Source of the DNA: CAZFDT01 sp964518335
GTDB taxonomy: Bacteria > Planctomycetota > Phycisphaerae > Phycisphaerales > Phycisphaeraceae
Reading direction: 5' to 3'
DNA: 13,384 bases
NCBI GenBank assembly: GCA_964518335.1
Contig: CAZFDT010000113.1
Coordinates: 1-13,384 of the forward strand
Shown one piece after another: positions 7,516-13,384 of this stretch; position 1 is the first letter of the stretch, and each line of letters starts with the position of its first letter. The notes beneath the pieces were generated by a model. That model was not told the origin of the DNA and ran no database searches. It worked only from the letters and a program-made list of their open reading frames with translations. The translations under genes were made by a program, and so were the position numbers.

Positions 7516-7901
7516 GGCTTGGGGTTCTCCACGGATAGGTCGTTGGTGTCACCGGTTCCGGTCACGTCCAGTCCCCGGCGGATGGCGTCGTACACCTTCG
7601 CCTCGTTCTTGATCGATTCGTCGAGTACAAAATCCAGGTGAGGCACGGTCTTCATATCGACCCGCTTGCACACCAGGGCGTGAATGTACGCCGCCGCGTG
7701 CCGCAGCCCCGCCAGCGTCGTGCGCTCCTTCTTCTGGGGAAGGATCGACACGCCCACCCGCGCGGTGCGCATGTCGGGCGTGCACTCGAGTGCCACCACG
7801 CTGATCATGCCCTCGATGCGCGGATCGCTCACGTCGCGCGCCAGCGTCGTGGCGACGGCGCGCTTGAGCGTGGACTCGATCTGTTGCTTGCGGTGGGACA
7901 T
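7512..7901 (-). CDS. rbfA: 30S ribosome-binding factor A
   Basis: RbfA binds the 30S subunit during late maturation, near helix 1 of 16S rRNA, and is released before initiation. The 129-residue protein has the family pattern in order: DPRIEGMISVVALECTPD (26-43), RTARVGVSILPQ (45-56), LAGLRHAAAYIHALVCKRV (63-81) and PHLDFVLDESI (87-97). The length is normal. It sits in the common infB-DUF503-rbfA context. The ATG at 7901 lacks a Shine-Dalgarno sequence because a repeat element ends directly before it (CTACTCCCTGCC then ATG). Its last codons overlap the GTG start of the Nth-like gene. Start choice is supported by the usual short RbfA N-terminus. Confidence 0.95.
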   Translation of the reverse strand: MSHRKQQIESTLKRAVATTLARDVSDPRIEGMISVVALECTPDMRTARVGVSILPQKKERTTLAGLRHAAAYIHALVCKRVDMKTVPHLDFVLDESIKNEAKVYDAIRRGLDVTGTGDTNDLSVENPKP

Positions 7902-7990
7902 GGCAGGGAGTAGGGAGTAGGGAGTAGGGAGTAGCGAAGAGCGAGAGTGGGAGTTTTCTGACTACTCCCTACTGCCTGCTCCCTACTTAC
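7902..7990. repeat. Palindromic 7-bp-unit repeat, copy B (DUF503 gene to rbfA)
   Basis: The left arm carries four tandem GGGAGTA units (7906-7933), then a spacer rich in GCGAAGAGCGAGAG. The right arm (7954-7990) has complementary CTACTCC/CTACTGC units and matches copy A at 36 of 37 positions. The four GGG tracts at 7906-7929, separated by AGTA, form a canonical G-quadruplex pattern on the plus strand. The element fills the gap from the TAG stop of the DUF503 gene to the ATG of rbfA. Confidence 0.88.
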
Positions 7991-8280
7991 TATTTCCCGG
8001 TGAGGACCTCCAGTTGGTGGTCGCGGAGGACCCAGCCGCGGCCGAACTTGAGTTTGTCGAGGACGCCGCCGAGCACGTGCTGGGCGTGGGAGACGTCGTT
8101 GGAGGCCGCGGCGATGCCGATCATGGCCGTGGTGCAATCGTCGTTGAGGCCGACTTCGGCGACCGACACCTGGTGCTCGCGGTGCAGCCGGGCCTTGATG
8201 CTCGACACCACGCGGCGCTTGTCCTTGAGGGACGAGGCTTCGTCGATGCCGAGTTCGACCTGGAGGATGCCGATGACCAT
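7990..8280 (-). CDS. ylxP: DUF503 family protein (YlxP-like)
   Basis: The 96-residue protein matches the small DUF503 family, named YlxP in Bacillus subtilis. It begins MVIGILQVELGIDEASSLKDKRRVVSSIKARL, with the family hallmark (S/N)LK-KR-V(V/L)-S-I, then VSVAEVGLNDDCTTAMIGIA and a C-terminal ILV-rich strand. The family occurs mostly between infB and rbfA, as here. The biochemical role is not established; a link to ribosome assembly or translation is inferred from position. The ATG at 8280 is preceded by a run of C (ATCGCCCCC) with no Shine-Dalgarno sequence. The gap upstream is a separate palindromic repeat. Confidence 0.9.
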   Translation of the reverse strand: MVIGILQVELGIDEASSLKDKRRVVSSIKARLHREHQVSVAEVGLNDDCTTAMIGIAAASNDVSHAQHVLGGVLDKLKFGRGWVLRDHQLEVLTGK

Positions 8281-8379
8281 GGGGGCGATTGCGTGATCGA
8301 GTGATTTGGCGATTCAGCGATTTGCGGTCTGGCGGCACATATCGCCAGATTGCCAGATCACCACATCGCCAGATGATTC
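8281..8379. repeat. Palindromic 8-bp-unit repeat (infB to DUF503 gene)
   Basis: On the plus strand the left arm reads as degenerate 8-mers (8285-8324): GCGATTGC, GTGATCGA, GTGATTTG, GCGATTCA, GCGATTTG. After a 16-nt loop the right arm (8341-8374) reads ATCGCCAG, ATTGCCAG, ATCACCAC, ATCGCCAG, AT. The arms are roughly complementary and could form a long imperfect hairpin. The element occupies the whole gap between the infB stop and the DUF503 ATG. Its architecture resembles copies A and B, but the unit sequence and length differ. Confidence 0.75.
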
Positions 8380-11223
8380 TCAGGCCAACGTCCGTGCGAC
8401 GGTCTTGCTCTCGTAGCAGACGATGCGGTCGCCGGGCTTGATGTCCTCGAAGCCGGCGATGCGGATGCCGCACTCGAAGCCTGTGCGAACCTCACGGGCG
8501 TCGTCCTTGACGCGGCGGAGGCTTTCGATGTTGCGGTTGTCGGTGACGACGACGCCGTCGCGGATGAGGCGCACCTTGGCCGATCGCTGGATCGTGCCGC
8601 TGCTGACCATGCACCCGGCCACGGCGCCGAGCTTGCCGATGCGGAACACCTCGCGGACCTCCGCCTCGCCCAGCTCGTTCTCTTTGATCTCGGGCGCCAG
8701 CAGGCCCTCGAGCGCCTTCTTCACGTCGTCGGTCAGTTCATAAATAATGCGGTACAGCCGGATCTGCACGTGCCGCTCGTCGGCGATCTCGCGCACCGCC
8801 GTGGTGGCGATCACGTGGAAGCCCACGATGATCGCGTCGGAGGCGTCGGCCAGCAGCACGTCGCTTTCCGTGATCCCGCCCACGGCAGCGTGCAGGACAC
8901 GGACAGCCACCTCCTGGTTGCCCAGCTCGCTGAGCGTCTTGCGCAGCACGTCGATCGAGCCCTGCACGTCGGCCTTGAGCACGACGCGAAGCTCCTTGGT
9001 CTGCCCCGCCTGCAACTGGTCGGCGAAGTTCTCCAGCGTCACCTTGTTCTTCGACGCCAGCAGCTTCTCGCGCTCCTCCTCGCGGTACTGCATGGCGACC
9101 TGCTCGGCCTTCTGCAGCGTGTCGGTCACATAGAACCGCTCGCCCGCGTCGGGCACGGCGTCCAGGCCGCTGATCTCCACCGGTGTCGCCGGGCCGGCCT
9201 CACCGATCCGCTGGCCACGGTCGTCGGTCATGTCGCGCACGCGGCCGTAGGCGCGCCCGATCACGATCGTGTCGCCCACCTTCAGCTTGCCGTGCTGCAC
9301 CAGCAGACGACCGACCACGCCGCGGCCTTCCTGCATCTCGCTCTCGATCACCGTGCCGCGCGCCTGGCCCTCGTAGTCGGCCTGGTACTCCTTCAACTCG
9401 GCCTGGTAATCGAGGATTTCCAGAAGGTCCTTGACGCCCGTTTTCTTGATCGCGCTGGTCTTGACCACTTCCGTGTCGCCGCCCCATTCGGTGGGATTGA
9501 GCCCCTGCTCGGCGAGCTGGCCGTAGATGCGGCGGATGTTGTCTTCCGTCGCCTGGGGCGCATCGATCTTGTTCAGCGCGACGATGATCGGGACGCCGGC
9601 GGCCTTGGCGTGGTTGATCGACTCGATCGTCTGAGGCATCACGCCGTCGTCGGCGGCGACAACCAGCACGACCAGGTCGGTCATCTGCGCCCCGCGGGCG
9701 CGCATGCTCGTGAACGCCTGGTGGCCGGGCGTGTCGAGGAAGACCACGGTCTTCTGCTTGCCGTCGGTGCCTGCGATGGTCACGCGGTAGGCGCCCACGT
9801 GCTGGGTGATGCCGCCGGCCTCGTGAGCGGCGACGTCGGCGCTGCGAATGGCGTCGAGCAGGCTCGTCTTGCCGTGGTCCACGTGGCCCAGCACGGCAAC
9901 CACCGGCGGACGCTTGCGCACGTCGATGGGCTCGCGCTTCTCGAACTCGGCCAACATCTGCTGCACCGCCGTGGGCTTGGCCACCACCCGCAGCTCGATG
10001 TCGTAGCCCAGCGCGATCTCCTCGGCGGCTTCGGTGTCGATCGCCGAGTTGATGGTGGACATGATGCCCTTCTTGAAGAGCCACTTGATGATGTCCGAGC
10101 TCTTGATGCCGGTCGCCGCCGACAGCTCCTTGATGGTGATGGGTTCGGTGATCTCGACGACGCCGCCGGTGCTGGCGGGGGTGGCGGCCGGTCCGAAACC
10201 ACCCTCGTGCTTCTTCATGTCGCGGCGGCGCTGCTTGAGGAAGCCCTGGGCGCGGTTGAGCCGGGCATCGAGTTCGGCCAGGTCGGCGTCGGTGAACTTC
10301 GTGGGCCCGACGGGCAGGGCCTCGGCGGATCGGCCGCGACGGACGTTGACGCTGCGGCGCTTGCGGGCGGGGCCCTCGGCTTCGCTGGGTCCGGGTCCGG
10401 CGCCGGCGCCGCGGCCGCGGGCGGGACCGCGCGATCTCGTGATGCCATCTTCGCCCGCCGGTGCGCCGGGGCCGCCCGGGCCGCTCCCGGTGCGTCGCGG
10501 GCGTGGCGCCTCGACCACGTCGGGCTGCTCGATCCGCACGACCTTGGGGCCTTTGAGCACGGCGCGACCTGGCGTGGCGAGCTTTTCGCCCGCGGGCTTG
10601 ATGACCTGCGGACGATCGGGCACGTTGGGTCGGCCCACGGGCGTGACGATCGGCTTGGCGCGGGCCTGCACCTGGGCCGGCGTGATCGCCGCGGGCTTGA
10701 GTGCGGGCGGGGTCACTGCAGCGGGCTTCTCGACCGCCGGTGTCGGCGCGGTCGGCGCCTCGGTGGCTTCAATGGGCATGGGCTCCGGGACCACCGGGGC
10801 GATCGGCGGCTCGCTCGGGGCTTCGGTGGGAACGGGTGCGACAGGCTCGGGCTCCACCGCCGGCACGACGGGCGCAGTCTTCGCGGCAGGGCGGTGACGG
10901 GTCGCGGCCTTCTTCGGCTCCGGCTCGGCCACGGCGATCGCGGTGTCACCTTCCGACTCGATGGTCTCACCGGCGGCGACGCCACGCTTGCGACGAGCCT
11001 TCTTGGCGCGCGACAGGTCCACCTTGTCCGCCGTCTCCACTGCCGTGGCGTTGGCCGACTCGCTGAACCATTCGCGGATGGTCGCCTCCAGCCCGAGCTT
11101 CACCTTCGACAGGTGATTCTCGATGCCGGGAATGCCCTCGGCCTGACATTTGGCCACGATGGCCTTGCTGTCCACGCCGAGTTCCTTGGCGATCTTGTGT
11201 ACAGGCTTGGTGGCTGCGGCCAA
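8380..11223 (-). CDS. infB: Translation initiation factor IF-2
   Basis: IF2 is the GTPase that brings initiator tRNA to the 30S subunit and drives subunit joining. The 947-residue protein has an IF2_N helix domain at the start (VHKIAKELGVDSKAI, 8-22), a long Pro/Ala/Glu then Arg/Gly-rich linker (about 90-300), and a second IF2_N-like domain (355-410). The G domain follows: G1 GHVDHGKT (446-453), Thr473 of G2, DTPGH (497-501), NKID (551-554) and TSA (589-591). Domains II to IV run to the end, including LKADVQGSIDVL (749-760). The start is TTG at 11223: GGGAG lies 6 nt upstream and the protein starts exactly at the IF2_N domain. The nearby ATG at 11239 is out of frame. The leader carries a hairpin and the 10-bp array. 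Confidence 0.97.
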   Translation of the reverse strand: MAAATKPVHKIAKELGVDSKAIVAKCQAEGIPGIENHLSKVKLGLEATIREWFSESANATAVETADKVDLSRAKKARRKRGVAAGETIESEGDTAIAVAEPEPKKAATRHRPAAKTAPVVPAVEPEPVAPVPTEAPSEPPIAPVVPEPMPIEATEAPTAPTPAVEKPAAVTPPALKPAAITPAQVQARAKPIVTPVGRPNVPDRPQVIKPAGEKLATPGRAVLKGPKVVRIEQPDVVEAPRPRRTGSGPGGPGAPAGEDGITRSRGPARGRGAGAGPGPSEAEGPARKRRSVNVRRGRSAEALPVGPTKFTDADLAELDARLNRAQGFLKQRRRDMKKHEGGFGPAATPASTGGVVEITEPITIKELSAATGIKSSDIIKWLFKKGIMSTINSAIDTEAAEEIALGYDIELRVVAKPTAVQQMLAEFEKREPIDVRKRPPVVAVLGHVDHGKTSLLDAIRSADVAAHEAGGITQHVGAYRVTIAGTDGKQKTVVFLDTPGHQAFTSMRARGAQMTDLVVLVVAADDGVMPQTIESINHAKAAGVPIIVALNKIDAPQATEDNIRRIYGQLAEQGLNPTEWGGDTEVVKTSAIKKTGVKDLLEILDYQAELKEYQADYEGQARGTVIESEMQEGRGVVGRLLVQHGKLKVGDTIVIGRAYGRVRDMTDDRGQRIGEAGPATPVEISGLDAVPDAGERFYVTDTLQKAEQVAMQYREEEREKLLASKNKVTLENFADQLQAGQTKELRVVLKADVQGSIDVLRKTLSELGNQEVAVRVLHAAVGGITESDVLLADASDAIIVGFHVIATTAVREIADERHVQIRLYRIIYELTDDVKKALEGLLAPEIKENELGEAEVREVFRIGKLGAVAGCMVSSGTIQRSAKVRLIRDGVVVTDNRNIESLRRVKDDAREVRTGFECGIRIAGFEDIKPGDRIVCYESKTVARTLA

Positions 11224-11244
11224 TGCAAACTCCCGTCATGCGCC

Positions 11245-11275
11245 GGCACGCAACGACGAACGTCGTCGCTGCGCC
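11245..11275 (-). promoter_or_regulatory. Stem-loop in the infB leader
   Basis: On the minus strand GGCGC, a bulged A and GCGACGAC pair with GTCGTTGC and GTGCC around a GTTC loop. This gives 13 pairs, two of them G-U. It ends about 20 nt before the infB TTG and just before the GGGAG ribosome binding site. No U-tract follows, so termination is unlikely; translational control or mRNA stability is possible. Confidence 0.45.
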
Positions 11276-11295
11276 CGATCGGGTGATGCCCCCCA

Positions 11296-11417
11296 CCCCC
11301 GGATTGCCCCGGATTGCCCCGGATTGCCCCGGATTGCCCCGGATTGCCCCGGATTTCCCCGGATTTCCCCGGATTTCCCCGGATTTCCCCGGATTCCCCC
11401 GGACTCCCCCCGGATTA
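11296..11417. repeat. 10-bp tandem array between nusA and infB
   Basis: On the plus strand the array reads GGATTGCCCC five times (11301-11350), GGATTTCCCC four times (11351-11390), then GGATTCCCCC and GGACTCCCCC, with partial units at both ends. The period is exactly 10 bp, close to one helical turn. On the transcribed side it gives GGGG tracts every 10 nt, so the infB leader could form RNA G-quadruplexes. The remaining gap sequence (11418-11462) holds nothing I recognise. Confidence 0.95.
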
Positions 11418-11462
11418 TCTCACGGCTTCCATACCGTTCACGCGCCCCGGCCATCGCAGAGC

Positions 11463-12908
11463 TCATGCCGATTCGGTCTTCGCCTCCGTCGCCGCTTCGG
11501 ACTCCTGTGGCGGTGCGTCGGCGACCGGTGCGGCATCTTCTGCCGTCGCCCCCGGTTCCCCCGGTGACACCGGTTCGCCCGGCGCTTCCGGTGACGCGCT
11601 GTCGTCGGCGGCAGGAGGGGGCAGCAGGTCGCCCAGGATCGCCGCGGCCTGCGCCGCGCCGGGCATCGTCGCCACCGCCGCCGCTTCCTCCGCCTTGCGA
11701 CGCTCGGCCTCTTCCTTCTCCTTCTTCTGCTCCTCCGCCACCACCTTGGCTCGCTCCGACGCCGTCTTCACCACCGCGTCGGCCACGCCGGCGTCCAACT
11801 GCAACTGCTCGGCCAGGTACTCCTTGCCCACGTCCTCTACGTCGAACACGCTGATGACGCCCAACGCCGCCAGCCGGTCGATGTGGTCCTCCGTGACGCC
11901 TTCGATCGCCTTGAGGCACGCTTCGAGTGTGTCCAGACCCTTGGTGAACTCGGCGGGCGTGAGGATGTCGATGTCCCAGCCCGTCAGTCGCGCCGCCAGG
12001 CGCACGTTCTGGCCCCGCTTGCCGATCGCCAGCGAAAGCTGGTCCTCATTGACCACCACCGTGGCCCGGCCCAGCTCGAAGCACAGGCTGATCTCCACGA
12101 CCTCCGCAGGCTTCAGCGCGTTCTGGATCAGAATCTGGCTCGATTCGTTCCAGCGCACGATGTCGATCTTCTCGCCGCCGAGCTCATCGACAATGTTCTT
12201 GATGCGGCTGCCGCGCACGCCCACGCAGGCGCCCACCGCATCGACCTTCGAGTCGATCGACGACACCGCCAGCTTCGTGCGGTGGCCGGCCTCACGCGCC
12301 ATCGCCTTCACCTCGATGATGCGCTCGGCGACTTCGGGCACTTCGATCTCGAACAGCCGCTTGATAAAGTCCGGGTGTGCCCGCGACAGCACGATCTTCA
12401 CCTGGTTGCCCGCATCGCGCACGTCCAGGATCAGGCAGCGCACGCGCTCGCCCGGCTGGTGCTGCTCGCCGGGGATCTGCTCGCTCTTGGGCATGAAGCC
12501 CTCGGCATTGCTCCCGCCGCCGCGCGGCAGCGACACCACCAGCGCCCCGCCCTCGTAACGCTGCGCCATGCCCGTGACCAGCTCGCCCACACGGTCGGCA
12601 AACTCGTTGTAGATCGCCGACCGCTCGTCCTCGCGGAACCGCTGGATCATCACCTGCTTGGCGGTCTGCGCCGGGATGCGCCCGAGCACTTCGATGGGGA
12701 TCTCCTCCTGGCCTCGGAAAATATGGATCGCGCCGGTCAGACGATCGATCTGGCAGGTGAACTCCTCGGTATCCACTGCGTTGAAGTGCTTGCGTGCGGC
12801 CGAGACCATCGCCTGTTCGAGGTCGGCAAACAGCGCGTCCTTCTCGACATTGCGATCGCGCGAGATCGCATCGACGAGCCGGATCATTTCCTGAGTGTTG
12901 GTGGCCAT
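11463..12908 (-). CDS. nusA: Transcription termination/antitermination factor NusA
   Basis: NusA binds RNA polymerase, promotes pausing and hairpin-dependent termination, and takes part in rRNA antitermination. The 481-residue protein has the N-terminal polymerase-binding domain (1-105), an S1 domain (about 107-176), KH1 with GVRGSRIK (229-236) and KH2 with GKRGQNVR (296-303). A single helix-hairpin-helix-like segment follows (325-385), with ITRLA-type ITEDHIDRLAALGV-like sequence. Next is a charged coiled-coil stretch (385-412) and a Pro/Ala/Glu tail. The duplicated acidic repeats of the E. coli protein are not obvious. The ATG at 12908 is preceded by AGGA about 7 nt upstream. It heads the cluster; rimP, usually upstream, is not present in the window. 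The leader contains a terminator, so NusA could affect its own expression (inference). Confidence 0.97.
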   Translation of the reverse strand: MATNTQEMIRLVDAISRDRNVEKDALFADLEQAMVSAARKHFNAVDTEEFTCQIDRLTGAIHIFRGQEEIPIEVLGRIPAQTAKQVMIQRFREDERSAIYNEFADRVGELVTGMAQRYEGGALVVSLPRGGGSNAEGFMPKSEQIPGEQHQPGERVRCLILDVRDAGNQVKIVLSRAHPDFIKRLFEIEVPEVAERIIEVKAMAREAGHRTKLAVSSIDSKVDAVGACVGVRGSRIKNIVDELGGEKIDIVRWNESSQILIQNALKPAEVVEISLCFELGRATVVVNEDQLSLAIGKRGQNVRLAARLTGWDIDILTPAEFTKGLDTLEACLKAIEGVTEDHIDRLAALGVISVFDVEDVGKEYLAEQLQLDAGVADAVVKTASERAKVVAEEQKKEKEEAERRKAEEAAAVATMPGAAQAAAILGDLLPPPAADDSASPEAPGEPVSPGEPGATAEDAAPVADAPPQESEAATEAKTESA

Positions 12909-12980
12909 GGGGGGTTCCTATTTGGTTGTTATTCAGTTGTCTGCAGCAGTCTGTCGAGTCGGGCCGATCGTCGCGACAAA

Positions 12981-13009
12981 CAAAAAACCACGAAGCAAAC
13001 CGCTCGTGG
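12981..13009 (-). terminator. Intrinsic terminator upstream of nusA
   Basis: On the minus strand CCACGAGC pairs with GC-T-TCGTGG (one bulged T) around a GGTTT loop, followed directly by TTTTTTGTTTG. This is a classic Rho-independent terminator. It ends about 73 nt before the nusA ATG, downstream of a promoter and a structured region with no gene. It could end a small RNA or act as an attenuator for the nusA operon. Confidence 0.85.
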
Positions 13010-13281
13010 CCTCGAGGCGGCCGGCCGATCTCATCGGCGGGCCTAACCGGGATGCGCAGGTGCATCACCTCACGGTCGCCTCCTTCGCAGCGGCCACTCG
13101 GCCGCGGAAGTGGGCTGACGCCTGGCCCGACCCTCGCGGGGCGGCAGCGTCACAACGGAACCAGGCGAGGGCATGGGCCATCACCAGTTTCCGTTAACCG
13201 AGCCGAGCTTGGCAGTTGCGCGGCGCATCCGGTTCACCTCAAGTCTCGTCCCCAGGAGCGCACGCCGCCCCTTGTGACGAG
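12981..13281 (-). ncRNA. Candidate structured leader RNA or small RNA upstream of nusA
   Basis: The region runs from a predicted start near 13281 to the terminator. It can form these stems. A 5' hairpin: CTCGTC with GACGAG (13276-13281, 13245-13250), and AGGGGC with GCTCCT inside. A long-range 12-bp stem with one bulge: AACCGGATGCGC (13223-13234) with GCGCATCCCGGTT (13045-13057). Within it lie AACGGAA/TTCCGTT (13189-13195, 13154-13160), TGACGC/GCGTCA (13147-13152, 13116-13121), a GCGGCC hairpin with flanking CTTC/GAAG (13083-13110) and AGGTG-ATG-CACCT (13058-13070). A 10-bp hairpin with a C-C mismatch (13019-13043) precedes the terminator. No rRNA, tRNA, RNase P, tmRNA, SRP or known riboswitch motif was recognised. 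Pairing was judged by eye, without energy calculation, and GC-rich DNA yields chance stems. Confidence 0.55.
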
Positions 13282-13287
13282 CCGTAC

Positions 13288-13315
13288 ATGCTAGATGACA
13301 GCCCATGGCTGTCAA
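13288..13315 (-). promoter_or_regulatory. Promoter of the nusA leader
   Basis: On the minus strand a perfect -35 TTGACA (13310-13315) lies 16 bp from TAGCAT (13288-13293, 4/6 to the -10 consensus). The start would fall near 13281, exactly where the first hairpin of the leader begins. It is the best sigma-70-type promoter in the window and probably drives the leader and, by readthrough, nusA and the genes behind it. Confidence 0.65.
13296..13314. promoter_or_regulatory. Inverted repeat overlapping the -35 and spacer: possible operator
   Basis: TGACAGCC and GGCTGTCA form a perfect 8-bp inverted repeat around 3 bp. It covers most of the -35 element and most of the spacer of the nusA leader promoter. 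A dimeric repressor or regulator bound here would block polymerase. The protein is unknown and none is encoded nearby. Confidence 0.5.
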
Positions 13316-13339
13316 GTCGCCCCGACTCGCCTGTACCGG

Positions 13340-13383
13340 CTCGATAGAAATGTCCTCATCATTGTCTCAATAGAAGTGTCCTC
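13340..13383. repeat. Two 18-bp direct repeats at the right edge, possible end of a mobile element
   Basis: CTCGATAGAAATGTCCTC (13340-13357) and CTCAATAGAAGTGTCCTC (13366-13383) agree at 16 of 18 positions and are 26 bp apart. Spaced repeats of this kind occur at the ends of some insertion sequences, for example in the IS21 family. No transposase is visible inside the window, so the element itself would lie beyond the right edge. The assignment is tentative. Confidence 0.4.
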
Positions 13384-13384
13384 T

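Noticed and set aside
8770..11286. Very long open frame on the plus strand opposite infB (and similar ones opposite gyrB and the TPR gene)
   Set aside because: GC-rich codon bias on the real strand leaves the opposite frame open. The translated products are low-complexity and match nothing, while the minus-strand products have complete family motifs.
11296..11417. Plus-strand frames across the 10-bp array giving a repeated PDCPGLPRIA-type peptide, or a CRISPR array
   Set aside because: The peptide periodicity follows directly from the 10-bp DNA repeat. There are no unique spacers, so it is not CRISPR.
12909..12960. Second nusA promoter TCGACA-N18-AATAAC after the terminator
   Set aside because: The spacing is long and the predicted start would leave almost no room for the ribosome binding site; too weak to annotate.
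12292..13068. Minus-strand frame starting ATG at 13068 behind AAGGAGG
   Set aside because: The AAGGAGG is 13 nt from the ATG, the frame reads through the terminator and into nusA in another frame, and the product is Arg-rich with no domain.
13010..13281. tRNA, RNase P RNA, tmRNA, SRP RNA, 5S rRNA or a cobalamin riboswitch in the nusA leader
   Set aside because: None of the conserved core sequences is present: no TPsiC-type GGTTCRA arm, no RNase P core, no tmRNA tag, no SRP domain IV motif and no B12 box. A GCAACTG match alone is too short.

Overview
The window is GC-rich bacterial chromosome in which every gene I can support lies on the minus strand. Transcription therefore runs right to left: nusA, infB, a DUF503 (YlxP-type) gene, rbfA, a Nth-like HhH gene, hisG, a HicB-like gene with a small partner, a large TPR lipoprotein gene and gyrB, which is cut by the left edge. 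Several things suggest a planctomycete-like organism, perhaps near the Phycisphaerae: the protein style of GyrB and IF2, a nusA-infB-DUF503-rbfA cluster without rimP or ylxR, weak or missing Shine-Dalgarno sequences, and a TTG start on infB. This placement is inference; no rRNA is present to settle it.

Right part (about 7500-13384): a translation and transcription cluster. A good promoter (TTGACA-N16-TAGCAT, 13288-13315) overlaps a perfect 8-bp inverted repeat. It is followed by about 300 nt of sequence rich in complementary arms, including a 12-bp long-range stem, and by an intrinsic terminator ending 73 nt before nusA. This looks like a structured leader RNA or a separate small RNA. NusA (elongation and antitermination), IF2 (initiator tRNA delivery) and RbfA (30S maturation) follow, with the DUF503 gene between infB and rbfA. 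The Nth-like gene overlaps rbfA by 4 bp, and hisG (first step of histidine synthesis) comes next.

Gaps in this cluster: four non-coding gaps hold short-unit repeats. A 10-bp direct array lies between nusA and infB. An 8-bp-unit imperfect palindrome lies between infB and the DUF503 gene. Two copies of a 7-bp-unit imperfect palindrome lie between the DUF503 gene and rbfA and between the Nth-like gene and hisG. The three palindromic ones run essentially from stop codon to start codon, and the downstream genes have no visible Shine-Dalgarno sequence.

Left part (1-5880): a promoter overlapping the end of hisG precedes a HicB-like gene and an 84-residue partner joined by an ATGA overlap. Then come about 370 bp without a convincing gene, a 1013-residue TPR lipoprotein, and gyrB behind a 183-bp leader with a hairpin. 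At the far right edge, two 18-bp direct repeats may mark the end of a mobile element outside the window.
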